A stretch of 64,000 nucleotides of DNA from an uncultured Tropicimonas sp. (GTDB lineage: Bacteria > Pseudomonadota > Alphaproteobacteria > Rhodobacterales > Rhodobacteraceae): the NCBI GenBank assembly GCA_947497945.1, contig CANMIP010000017.1, forward strand, positions 60,359 to 124,358. Reading direction: 5' to 3'. The notes under the pieces were generated by a model. The model saw only the letters and a program-made list of their open reading frames with translations, did no database searches and was not told the DNA's origin. Position numbers and translations under genes: made by a program. Position 1 is the first letter of the stretch. Every line of letters starts with the position of its first letter. Positions 17,600 through 25,847 of the stretch are shown here, one piece after another.

Positions 17600-19186
17600 C
17601 TAGCCGACCACCCACATCCGCATCGGGGCGTAGAAGTTCATCAGTTCGAAGCCTTTCGACGGGCCCCAACCGGCAACCCGTTCCGATGTGGCATCGACGA
17701 AATCGTTGAACATCGGACAGATCAGCCCGCCATCCTCGCGGACCACGAGGCTCATGTCGCGATAGATCGCCTTGCGCTTGGCCTCGTCGAGTTCCCGCCG
17801 CGCCGCGACGAGCATCTGGTCGAAGCTGTCATTGAAGAAGCGCGTGTCGTTCCAGTCGGCCGTCGAGAGATAGGCGGTCGAGAACATCGCGTCCTGCGTG
17901 GCGCGGCCACCCCAGTAGCTGGTGCAGAAGGGCTTGCTGTTCCAGACATCCGACCAGTAGCCGTCATTCGGCTCGCGCTTCAGCTCGATCTCGATCCCGG
18001 CCGCCTTGGCGCTTGCCTGGAAGAGGGCAGCCGCGTCCGGTGCGCCGGGGAAGGAATTGTCGGAGGTCCGCAGCAGGATCGGGCCGGAATGCCCGGAGGC
18101 CTTGTAATGCGCGGCCGCCTTGTCGGGGTCGTAGCTGCGCTTTTCGATATCGTCGGAGAACAGCGGGTAGCTGGCATTGATCGGAGAGTCGTTGCCGAGG
18201 CTGCCATAGCCGAACAGGATCTTGTCGACCATTTCCTGCCGGTTCATCGCGTATTTCAGCGCCAGGCGCAGGTCCTTGTTGTCGAACGGCTCGGTGTCGC
18301 AATGCATGATGAAGACATAATGGCCTGCGCTCGGCTCGGCCTGCAACGTGACGCCCGGCAGGCGCTGCACCAGGTGCGCGACCTTCGGCGGCACACGGTT
18401 GACCATGTCCACATCCTTCGACTGGAGCGCGGCGATGCGCGCATTGTCGTCATTGATGACGACCAGTTCGATGGTTGCGGCATTGCCGAGATCGGAATCC
18501 CAGTAATCGGGGTTCTTCTCGAACGTGTACTGGACGCCCTTCTGGTGGTCCTTCAGGATATACGGCCCGGTGCCGATGGCCGCGTCGGGCGCGTCCTTGC
18601 CGCCATTGGGCTGGATCATCAGGTGGTAGTCGGTCAACAGGTAGGGCAGGTCGGCATTCGGCCCGTTGAGCGTGATGATGAACTGGTCGCCCTCCACGCT
18701 CAACGCGCTGATATCGCGCAGAAGTCCGAAGGCGCCGGAGACCGACCCCTCGGTGGCATGGCGCTCGATCGTGGCCCGCACATCCTCCGGCGTCATCGCC
18801 TGGCCGTTCGAGAAGGTCACGCCCTTGCGGATCTTGAAGCTCCAGACAGAGCCGTCCTCGTTGGAGGAAAAAGACTCCGCAAGGCGGGCATCAAGGCCGC
18901 CATCGGCCGTCAGTTCCACCAGCGGTTCGCTCCAGAGCCGCAGCACCTGTGCGGCGGTGGAATTGGCGGCCAGCGCGGGATCGAGGCTGTCGGTTGTCGC
19001 GCCGCCCTGGATGCCGACCCGGATCGTGCCGCCCTTCACGGCGCCCTGCGCCCGGACGGCGTTGGCAAAGGCAAGATTCGCAGTTGCCGCGGTCACGCCA
19101 AGCGCCCCGGCGCGGCCGAGGAATCCCCGGCGGTTCATGCTTCCACGTGCCGCAAGTTGGGCGAGGTATCGAAGCTGATCGGACAT
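17600..19186 (-). CDS. Peptide/nickel-type ABC transporter substrate-binding protein (family 5), Tat-exported
   Basis: A 528-residue periplasmic binding protein of the DppA/OppA class. The signal is twin-arginine (MNRRGFLGRAGALGVTAATA, starting at residue 17), cleaved near AVRAQG. Family hallmarks are GGTIRVGIQGG at the start of the mature chain, GTGPYILKDHQKG, YAMNRQEMVDKILFGYG, and SYDPDKAAAHYKASG. It should bind oligopeptides or similar ligands outside the inner membrane. No permease or ATPase gene of this class is adjacent, so it is an orphan here. It lies 2 bp downstream of the CocE-type hydrolase gene, implying one transcript and a linked substrate. Confidence 0.9.
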   Translation of the reverse strand: MSDQLRYLAQLAARGSMNRRGFLGRAGALGVTAATANLAFANAVRAQGAVKGGTIRVGIQGGATTDSLDPALAANSTAAQVLRLWSEPLVELTADGGLDARLAESFSSNEDGSVWSFKIRKGVTFSNGQAMTPEDVRATIERHATEGSVSGAFGLLRDISALSVEGDQFIITLNGPNADLPYLLTDYHLMIQPNGGKDAPDAAIGTGPYILKDHQKGVQYTFEKNPDYWDSDLGNAATIELVVINDDNARIAALQSKDVDMVNRVPPKVAHLVQRLPGVTLQAEPSAGHYVFIMHCDTEPFDNKDLRLALKYAMNRQEMVDKILFGYGSLGNDSPINASYPLFSDDIEKRSYDPDKAAAHYKASGHSGPILLRTSDNSFPGAPDAAALFQASAKAAGIEIELKREPNDGYWSDVWNSKPFCTSYWGGRATQDAMFSTAYLSTADWNDTRFFNDSFDQMLVAARRELDEAKRKAIYRDMSLVVREDGGLICPMFNDFVDATSERVAGWGPSKGFELMNFYAPMRMWVVG

Positions 19187-19188
19187 AG

Positions 19189-21240
19189 TTACTTCCCTTG
19201 TGATCCCTGTTGAATATGCACTTCCCCGTTGCGGGGGACGAAGTCCTTGAATTCGCGCTCGAAGATGAGCGTGTCACCCTCATGGGCGGCAATCCACATT
19301 GTCACCTGGAAGGCATCGGGGCCGGATGTCATCACGGTCTCGACCCGGGTCGAGACCTCCCAGTCGCCCCGCGAGAGGCTCCGCTCCCAAGTGATCTCGG
19401 CGCGGGCATCGGCGATGTCCTGGCAGTCGATGGAGAAAGTTTCCCGCAGCGCGCTGGCCATGCAGAGACCGTTCTGCGGAATCAACGTTGCCCCGTGATC
19501 GGCCTCGATGGTCAGCCAGTGGCGCCCGTCCGCCTCGCTCCGGGTCTTTCCCTCTGTGCCGGGGCGGATCTGGCGGACAGGGCCGGGCCGGGGCTGCGGC
19601 GCCGGCGGCATCGCGATCTCGCGGCCGGTTCCCTCGGGCAGGGTCGGCAGGGACAGCGCGCCGCCGGTGACGGTCAGCGAAACCGCGCCCCGCTCGGGCC
19701 AGATGAAGGGCCAGTAGCCCGGCGAAAGCGCAAGCCGCAGCCGGTGGCCGGCGGGAAGGCGATAGGCGCATTGGTCGAGATCGAGGGTGATGTCGAAACC
19801 CTGGCCGGGCGTCAGCGGGGCTTCGGCTTCGAACCCGGCCCGGAATTGCAGGTTCAGGAAACCATGCGTGATGAGCGTTGCGCGCCCGTCCAGCGCCACG
19901 TCGGACAGCCGGGCCGCAAGCTGGCCGAAGCTCCGGTCGCTGGCAAGTCTCAGCTGCAACCGCGGCGCGCCGAGCAGCGTGGTCTCCTCCTCCAGCGCGG
20001 CACTGTCGAAACAGAGCGACAGCGCGTCGTCGGCCTGCTGGTCGTCCGGCAATTCACCGGGTCCGAAACCGAAGGGGAAGTATTCGCCCGTGCCCTGGCC
20101 GCAGGCCGGCGTGGACGCGATCGTGACCGGGGCGGTCATCGGTTCGTGCCCGAGCACACCGTCTCCAAGGGCGAGGGTCCGGTGCGCGATCCCCCCGTCC
20201 GGCCAGGTCGGCAGCCCGATCCAGCGCCCGGGCCGGCTGTCATAGCTGGTGCTGGGCGGCACGGCGTCCATGACATAGACCCGGTAGTCCGGGTCGTCCT
20301 CGGCGCCGTTCGCCGCGCCCTTCAGCCAGCGATCCCACCAGCGCAGCGCCAGGGCGACGAAATCGGTGCGGGGCTCGGGCGACGCGAGATGGGGGTATTT
20401 GTGGTTCCAGGGGCCGATGATGGCCTTGACCGGCCCCGAGGTCCCGCCTTCGAGAAGCTTCAGCGGCGTATTCCGGTAGCCGTCATGCCATCCGCCGATC
20501 GCGAGGACAGCCGCGTCGATCCTGCTGAAATCCTCGCAGACCGAGCCGTGTTTCCAATAGGCGTCACGGCTGCGGTGCCGCAACCAGCGGCTGGCGAGGA
20601 ACGGGGTGTTCTCCAGCCTGTCCAGCCAGGCCTGCCGCCATGCGGACCCGCGGATCTCCGGGTCCGGCGGCATCGAGAACCAGGACATCACCGTCGCCGC
20701 CCAGCCGATATTCTCGGTCAGCTCGCAGCCGCCCTTGTAGTGGATGTCATCGGCGAAGCGGTCGGTCGAGGAACACAGGCTGATCACCGCCTTCAGCGCC
20801 GCCGGGCGGCGGGCGGCGACCTGCAGCCCGTTGAAGCCGCCCCAGGAGATCCCCATCATGCCGACCGCGCCGGTCGACCAGGGCTGGGAGGCGATCCAGT
20901 CGATCACGTCCTCGATGTCCGAAAGCTCCTGCTCGGAATACTCGTCGTCGAACAGGCCCTCGGATTCCCCGCATCCCCGCAGGTCAATCCGCAGGCTGGC
21001 ATATCCCGCGCGAGCGAAGGCGGGATGGGTTGTGGCGTCGCGTTCGAGCGTGCGGTCGCGCAGACGATAGGGCAGCGCTTCGAGGATGGCCGGAAACGGT
21101 CCGCTCGCCGCGGCGGGCGGCATCCAGATGCGTGCGGCGAGCCGGGTTCCGTCGCGCATGGGGATCATCCGGGGCGTTATCTCTGTCGGGGAACTCTCCG
21201 CCGGGTCTGGCAATATCCTGCGTCCACGATACGAGGTCAC
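19189..21240 (-). CDS. CocE/NonD-family hydrolase (X-Pro dipeptidyl-peptidase S15 type)
   Basis: A 683-residue protein with three parts: an alpha/beta-hydrolase core with the nucleophile S132 in MGISWGGFNG, the acid in GGWHDGYRNT and His in IGPWNHKYP; and a C-terminal jelly-roll domain (about 390-560, CocE/Xaa-Pro C-terminal type). Members cleave esters such as cocaine or N-terminal Xaa-Pro dipeptides. The GTG at 21240 is the longest start; an ATG 25 codons in (MIPMRDG) is possible. It is transcribed with the peptide-binding protein gene, 2 bp downstream, so a peptide or peptide-like ester is the likely substrate. Confidence 0.85.
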   Translation of the reverse strand: MTSYRGRRILPDPAESSPTEITPRMIPMRDGTRLAARIWMPPAAASGPFPAILEALPYRLRDRTLERDATTHPAFARAGYASLRIDLRGCGESEGLFDDEYSEQELSDIEDVIDWIASQPWSTGAVGMMGISWGGFNGLQVAARRPAALKAVISLCSSTDRFADDIHYKGGCELTENIGWAATVMSWFSMPPDPEIRGSAWRQAWLDRLENTPFLASRWLRHRSRDAYWKHGSVCEDFSRIDAAVLAIGGWHDGYRNTPLKLLEGGTSGPVKAIIGPWNHKYPHLASPEPRTDFVALALRWWDRWLKGAANGAEDDPDYRVYVMDAVPPSTSYDSRPGRWIGLPTWPDGGIAHRTLALGDGVLGHEPMTAPVTIASTPACGQGTGEYFPFGFGPGELPDDQQADDALSLCFDSAALEEETTLLGAPRLQLRLASDRSFGQLAARLSDVALDGRATLITHGFLNLQFRAGFEAEAPLTPGQGFDITLDLDQCAYRLPAGHRLRLALSPGYWPFIWPERGAVSLTVTGGALSLPTLPEGTGREIAMPPAPQPRPGPVRQIRPGTEGKTRSEADGRHWLTIEADHGATLIPQNGLCMASALRETFSIDCQDIADARAEITWERSLSRGDWEVSTRVETVMTSGPDAFQVTMWIAAHEGDTLIFEREFKDFVPRNGEVHIQQGSQGK

Positions 21241-21400
21241 AGGTTGCGCGCCCCCTGGGGTTTCAAACGCCGCGCCCGCGGTTTTTCAGCGTTTTCAACA
21301 CGCAATCCGCTACGAACCGGCACAGGCTAAGGCTGTTGCAGCAGACAGGTGGGTGAGTCAAGCTGTCGGGCGGGACCGCTGCCGCGACCGGAGGCTTCGC

Positions 21401-22351
21401 ATGAGAACAGGCTATCGACAGATCATCGACGCGGAGACCTGGGCGTTTATCGAGCGCTCCGACAGTTTCTACCCGGCCGATACGGCGACCCGGACCGTCG
21501 CCGAACAACGGGCGATCTACGATGCCATGTGTCGGGCTTTCCACGCGCCCCGTCCGGAGGGGGTGACGGTGACAGACCGTCTCGTGGAGGCCGTTCCGGT
21601 GCGGGAGTATCGCAGCGGGACGGCCGATGCGCATGTCCTGTATTTCCATGGCGGTGGCTTCGTGGTTGGCGGGCTGGACAGCCATGACGACATCTGTGCC
21701 GAGATCTGTGCCCGCACCGGCTGCAACGTGACGGCCGTGGCCTATCGGCTGGCGCCCGAGCATGTCTTTCCGGCCGACCTCGAGGATGCGCTCACCGTCT
21801 GGTACGAGCTCTGTGCCTGGCAGGCGGGGCCGATCGTCCTGGTCGGTGACAGCGCCGGCGGCACGATCTGCGCCGGGCTCTCGCATGCCTTGCGCGACAC
21901 GCCGCGCCAACCGGACGGACAGGTCCTGATCTATCCCGGTCTAGGGTTCCTGCCCGAGAGCCGGAGCATGGAAATCCACGCCTCCGCGCCGATGCTGACC
22001 CGCGAGGACTGCCTCTTCTATCGCGACCTGCGGATCGGGGACGACGTCGGATGGCTGAGCGACCCGCGCTGCTGTCCGCTGCGCGCGGAGGGGTTCGCGC
22101 TGTTTCCGCCGACGGTTGTTTTCGTCGCTGAGTGCGACCCGCTCGCCGATGAAGGCATCGCCTTCGCCGAGGCGATCCGCGCTGATGGGGGAACGGCCCG
22201 GCATGTCCGCGAAGACGGGCTTGTCCATGGCTACCTGCGCGCCCGTCACATGGCGGCCCGCGCCCGAGAGAGTTTCGAGCGCATCCTGTCCGCAATTGCC
22301 GACCTTGGCGATGTCCGGCCTGACAACGCGCCGCCTGTGCGCAAACCGTGA
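21401..22351 (+). CDS. Alpha/beta hydrolase, hormone-sensitive-lipase family
   Basis: A 316-residue esterase/lipase. The oxyanion motif HGGG is at 83-86, the nucleophile S151 in VGDSAGG, the acid in AECDPLADEG and the catalytic His in DGLVHGYL, all in canonical order for family IV (HSL). These soluble enzymes hydrolyse short acyl esters. CGGAGG eight bases before ATG 21401 sets the start. It is divergent from the CocE-type hydrolase, with a 160-bp shared promoter region, so the two may respond to the same compound. The last ~10 residues (PDNAPPVRKP) are low in structure. Confidence 0.88.
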   Translation: MRTGYRQIIDAETWAFIERSDSFYPADTATRTVAEQRAIYDAMCRAFHAPRPEGVTVTDRLVEAVPVREYRSGTADAHVLYFHGGGFVVGGLDSHDDICAEICARTGCNVTAVAYRLAPEHVFPADLEDALTVWYELCAWQAGPIVLVGDSAGGTICAGLSHALRDTPRQPDGQVLIYPGLGFLPESRSMEIHASAPMLTREDCLFYRDLRIGDDVGWLSDPRCCPLRAEGFALFPPTVVFVAECDPLADEGIAFAEAIRADGGTARHVREDGLVHGYLRARHMAARARESFERILSAIADLGDVRPDNAPPVRKP

Positions 22352-22429
22352 TGATGTTTTCCGGGCTTGCGAGCGGCGCGGCGCGCGTGGCACAGGGCGA
22401 TTGGCGGGCCTGACGGGCCATCTTGCCCG

Positions 22430-22813
22430 GATCTGAGCGCGATCCGGGCCGCGATGCAGTCGGGGTCCGAGAGCGGCGTCCCGTCCGGGGCAAGCGATTG
22501 CAGCAGCGGGCCGGCCGTGCCGGAGAGGCCGCGCGTGCAGACCCGGTCCAGCTTCATCCGGTGGGGTCTGGTGCGGGGTGATGAGGCTGACGCGGGGGGA
22601 TGCCGTCCGGGGCCAGCTCCCGGCCATGGCAGCGTGTCCGGCCGCGTCGAACAAAGCCTCGATCCGCCAGTCGAAATCGGGCGGTGTGTGGTTGCCAATG
22701 TTCAGGTCGCTGCCGATGACCACCGGCATCTGCGGGGCGAAGGCGTCGACGGCATCCATCGGCCGAGCCAACGGGACGCCGCGTTGAATGGCATCGACAT
22801 TGCACTCCAGATG
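22430..22813 (-). pseudogene. Endonuclease/exonuclease/phosphatase (EEP) family fragment, frameshifted
   Basis: From about 22813 the minus strand reads HLECNVDAIQRGVPLAR, MPVVIGSDLNIGNHTPPDFDW and SLITPHQT; the SDLN motif corresponds to GDxN of the EEP fold. After about 22565 the homology continues in another frame (RMKLDRVCTRGLSG, SLAPDGTPLSDPDCIAARIAL) to about 22430, where DPDC stands for the usual SDH catalytic end. The N-terminal half is missing; the fragment joins directly to a binding-protein remnant at 22813. It is a dead gene fragment. Confidence 0.65.
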
Positions 22814-23050
22814 GGCGGAGAAGCCGAATTCGGTCTTCTGGGTCAGGCTGGCCAAGGCGCCAGAGGAACCGAGCCCCATCGCGGCCTCACCCGTCTCGAA
22901 AGGCTTGGCAGTATCGTCCGAGGCGGCGCCAGAGAACCCGAACAGACCGGCATCAACCCAGCCCGGGAAGGCGTCGAAGTAGAGCTTGATCGCCGGGGCC
23001 TCCATGTTGATCGTCACGTTGCCGCTGTCGAAACCGGTATTGTCGGCGGC
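22814..23050 (-). pseudogene. UgpB-like ABC binding protein, C-proximal fragment (left of the IS)
   Basis: The minus strand reads AADNTGFDSGNVTI, PAIKLYFDAFPGWVDAGLF and KPFETGEAAMGLGSSGALAS, which matches the central region of UgpB-type (sn-glycerol-3-phosphate or sugar) binding proteins. It is cut by the insertion sequence at about 23051 and continues, reading backwards across the element, at 24422. At its other end it is joined to the EEP fragment, so the C-terminal part of the gene was lost by deletion. Intact members are periplasmic subunits of ABC importers. Confidence 0.7.
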
Positions 23051-23058
23051 TAATGGAA

Positions 23059-23070
23059 TGTGCCGACTGC
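23059..23070 (+). repeat. Left subterminal inverted repeat of the IS110/IS1111 element
   Basis: TGTGCCGACTGC, an exact reverse complement of 24406-24417. It lies about eight bases inside the left end, as in IS1111-subgroup elements, and 53 bases before the transposase start. Confidence 0.75.
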
Positions 23071-23122
23071 TTCACCAGCGGTGATAGCCTTGGAGGCTGA
23101 ACTGCCCAGAGGAGAAGCGATC

Positions 23123-24190
23123 GTGAGTTTCAAGACCAAACAGGACAGTGCGGACGCGACCGTCATTGGCATCGATATTGGCAAGGACGTTTTCCACCTC
23201 GTCGGGTTCGATGCTGAAGGCAATCTGTTGCTTCGAAGGAAGATCAAACGCCTTGTTCTTGTCTCGACCTTCGACAAGTTTGCGCGTTGCATCATCGGGA
23301 TGGAAGCCTGTCCGAGTGCCCATTTCGTCAGTAGGACCTTGCGCGGGATGGGGTTTGAGCCCCGGATTATCCCGGCTGTGTATGTAAAGCCTTTCAGCAA
23401 AGGTCAGAAAAACGATTACAACGATGCGGAGGCCATCGCAGAGGCCGCACTTCGTCCGAACCTCCGGACCGTTTCAGAGAAAAGCCGGGATCAGCTTGAC
23501 CTCCAGGCTTTACATCGAGATCGGTCGAGACTGGTCTCGCGCCGAACGTCTACCGTAAACCAGATCCGGGCATTCCTGATCGAGCAAGGCATCACCATTC
23601 GCAAGGGGCTTCGAGCTGTTCGAAACTCGCTGTTGGCCCTTCTCGATGAACGGCGAGACGAGATTTCTCCCCGGATGCGCCACATCATTTTGGGCCTGCT
23701 CGATGACCGGATGCGTCTCGATGCACGGATCGATGCCGTGTCCTCGGAAATCGCCGAGATCGGTGAGGCTGAGGCGCACTGCCGTGCTCTGAAGACCATT
23801 CCGGGCGTTGGACCGATCATCTCGACCGCTCTCGTCGCCGCCGTGGGCAAGGGCGAAGCCTTCGAGAACGGGCGTCACATGGCGGCCTGGCTCGGGCTGG
23901 TCCCCAGGCAATTCAGCACCGGCGGGAAGACAATCCTTGGCGGCATATCCAAACGCGGCAGCCGATATCTGCGGACACTGCTTATCCAGGCGGCCAAGGT
24001 CATCCTGCTGCGCCCGCACAACTGGCCCAACTTCAGCTTCGGTGCGTGGCTGGTCGCAGCGGACCAGCGGATGTATCGCAACAAGCTGGCGGTCGCCCTG
24101 GCCAACAAGCTCGCGCGGATCGCATGGGCGGTCCTGCGCTTTGGACGGGGTTTTGATGCCCCAAGAAATACGGTTGTCGAAGCGATCTGA
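23123..24190 (+). CDS. IS110-family transposase
   Basis: A 355-residue DEDD/serine transposase. The N-terminal RuvC-like domain begins VIGIDIGKDVFHLVG (first acidic residue) and contains KNDYNDAEAIAEA with the later acidic pair. A coiled middle section (about 150-240) leads to the C-terminal Tnp20 domain: LKTIPGVGPIISTALVA and SKRGSRYLRTLLIQA, where the serine of RGSRYLR is the proposed nucleophile. GTG 23123 was chosen because AGGAG lies eight bases upstream; an upstream ATG-type start at 23060 would fall in the terminal repeat. The frame is full length, so the element may be active. IS110 enzymes are guided by an element-encoded bridge RNA. Confidence 0.93.
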   Translation: MSFKTKQDSADATVIGIDIGKDVFHLVGFDAEGNLLLRRKIKRLVLVSTFDKFARCIIGMEACPSAHFVSRTLRGMGFEPRIIPAVYVKPFSKGQKNDYNDAEAIAEAALRPNLRTVSEKSRDQLDLQALHRDRSRLVSRRTSTVNQIRAFLIEQGITIRKGLRAVRNSLLALLDERRDEISPRMRHIILGLLDDRMRLDARIDAVSSEIAEIGEAEAHCRALKTIPGVGPIISTALVAAVGKGEAFENGRHMAAWLGLVPRQFSTGGKTILGGISKRGSRYLRTLLIQAAKVILLRPHNWPNFSFGAWLVAADQRMYRNKLAVALANKLARIAWAVLRFGRGFDAPRNTVVEAI

Positions 24191-24405
24191 GGTCAGACAA
24201 CCGAACAGAGGTTCGCGAAGGAAGCAGCATGGGACGGATTGATAACGCACCCGGAATCTGACTGCGTTTTTGGCCCAAAGTGGCCTTGCGGCCAATGAGA
24301 ACGAAGTGCGTGCGTATTTCCAACAAGGTTACGGCCCGCGCGCCGATACACAGACCGGATACATATCAGCGATATCTGAAGCCACGCAGAAAACCATTGC
24401 GAACA
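24191..24405 (+). ncRNA. Candidate bridge RNA region in the IS right end
   Basis: In the IS1111 subgroup the bridge RNA is encoded in the non-coding right end, between the transposase stop and the right subterminal repeat. Here that space is about 215 bases with no protein. It has structured stretches, for example GGCCCAAAGTGGCC followed by TTGCGGCC near 24273-24293. The RNA itself, its loops and its guide bases were not modelled, so this is placement by analogy. Confidence 0.35.
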
Positions 24406-24417
24406 GCAGTCGGCACA
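24406..24417 (+). repeat. Right subterminal inverted repeat of the IS110/IS1111 element
   Basis: GCAGTCGGCACA, exact reverse complement of 23059-23070. The following bases ACATACAAATTCGCAGGTCG pass into the interrupted ugpB-like remnant within a few nucleotides. Confidence 0.75.
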
Positions 24418-24421
24418 TACA

Positions 24422-24645
24422 AATTCGCAGGTCGTGGCGTGCGAAGAAGGTCTCGGTGAAGATCTAGGGCATGTGCGACCGGGGCATCGGGATGTAGCCG
24501 GCATACTTGAGGGCCGGGGCGGTCGTGGCCCCGAACGCCTCCCGGGTCTTCGACGTGGGACTCCGGCGGCCTCCGGCGCGGCGGTGTTGTAATACATGAT
24601 CGGGGTCGAGGCGTTGAACGGCATGCCGATCATCTGGCGTCGCTG
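24422..24645 (-). pseudogene. UgpB-like ABC binding protein, N-proximal fragment (right of the IS)
   Basis: Reading minus from about 24645: MIGMPFNASTPIMYYN in one frame, then after a shift near 24555 EAFGATTAPALKYAGYIPM and RSHMP, an in-frame TAG at 24470-24472, and IFTETFFARHDLRI up to the IS. The TAG replaces the Trp usual in the HMPWIFTE segment of this family. The N-terminal ~110 residues, including the signal peptide, are absent, cut off where the LacI remnant begins. With 22814-23050 this makes one binding-protein gene decayed by deletion, frameshift, nonsense change and insertion. Confidence 0.68.
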
Positions 24646-25609
24646 TCGGCGCAGAAATGGCGCTTGGGGCAATTGTGTCGCGCTCTTGCGTCTCGCGGGC
24701 CTTCTCGCCGACGGCCTGAATCGATGCCGGGAAACGCGCGCTTGTGTTGCGCATCGCCGCGGAGATGGGCAATCGGCCCAATGCGTTGGCCGGCCGACGA
24801 ATGCGCGGTCGAACCTCGTGGCGATGGTCGCCGGGGTGTCGGGGGTTTTCACGATGGGCAGTTCCTGTCCCGGCTGGTCTCGAAGCTGACGGTGGCGGGA
24901 AAATGGGCGATCCTGCGCGAGAGTTCCTGGCAAGCCGAGGCCCTGGATGCGCCGGTTATCTTTTCCTACGCGCTCGATGCGATGATCGTGCATGGCGGCA
25001 GTTTCGACCGGGCCAGTGACGCGCCCCATGCTAAGCTGAAGAGCCCGCCGATCTTCTCGGGTTGCAGCGTCGAGGCGGCGCATGTTGACGGCGTCAGCTG
25101 CCGCAACGCGGAGGGCATGGCGATGGCGACCGCGCTTTTCCCGCGCAAGGGACCAGCGCTTCGGCCATATTGGTGGTCCGGAAAGCGGGTCCTCGGACCG
25201 GGAACGGTTCGCCGGCCTGCAGGACCGGCTGCGCAGGGCGGGGCTGGCGCAGGTCGGCACGGAACGAGCGGATTCCTCCTTCGAAGGTGGCGGCAGGGCG
25301 GCGCTTGCGCTTCTTGCACGGGGCAGGGTGGGCGCGCTGATCTGCGCCAATGACGTGAAGGCGCGCGGCGCCCTCACGACCGCGCGCCGTGCGTTTGGGC
25401 TGCGGGTTCCCGAAGACATCCCGATCCTCGGCTTCGAGGATATCGAGACGGCGTTTCGGCCCTGTCTCTGGCTGACCTCGGCACGAAACCCGAGTGAGGA
25501 GATGGCCGAACAGATCCTTCAATCGCGGCTGGACCACATTGCCGAGCCGACCGCGCCAGGCAAGGTCGTGCATATGTGCCCGCGGTTCGGTGAACGCGAG
25601 ACCCATTGA
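24646..25609 (+). pseudogene. LacI-family transcriptional regulator, multiply frameshifted
   Basis: Homology is scattered over three frames: VSRAFSPTA, a TGA codon, then VLRIAAEMGNRPNALA (DNA-binding and hinge helix region, about 24690-24800), SNLVAMVAGVSGVF, then LDAPVIFSYALDAMIVHGG, VDGVSCRNAEGMAMA, and from about 25150 to the stop at 25609 SFEGGGRAALALLARGRVGA, LICANDVKARGAL, LRVPEDIPILGFEDIET. The order and spacing are those of a ~340-residue LacI/GalR regulator. At least two shifts and one stop make it dead. It was divergent from the ugpB-like gene, as sugar-uptake regulators often are. Confidence 0.72.
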
Positions 25610-25847
25610 GGCGCGCAAATCCGGCGGTTTGGGCCGTGCCGACGGCCGGTCCGGCAGGCCGTTGCCGAACGGGACTGCGGCATGCGCGCGCAGGACTTGA
25701 ACCGGGCCGCTCTGTGGATACCTGCGGTGGGTCCGGCGGGTGCCGCGACGTCGAGGCGGACGCAAGAGGCACTCAACTCTCGCGCGAGCGCTGTGCCCAT
25801 GATAACTCCGGGTTACAGGTGGCTTTTTTTGGTTGGACGGGGGGTCC

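Larger units (their letters stand above)
23051..24421 (+). mobile_element. IS110-family insertion sequence, IS1111 subgroup
   Basis: The element is bounded by the break in the ugpB-like remnant (protein homology stops at about 24422 and resumes at 23050). It has a 12-bp subterminal inverted repeat, TGTGCCGACTGC (23059-23070) and GCAGTCGGCACA (24406-24417), which is the mark of the IS1111 subgroup. Inside are one transposase gene and about 215 bases of non-coding right end. No target duplication is evident, as expected. Exact ends are uncertain by several bases. Confidence 0.8.
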
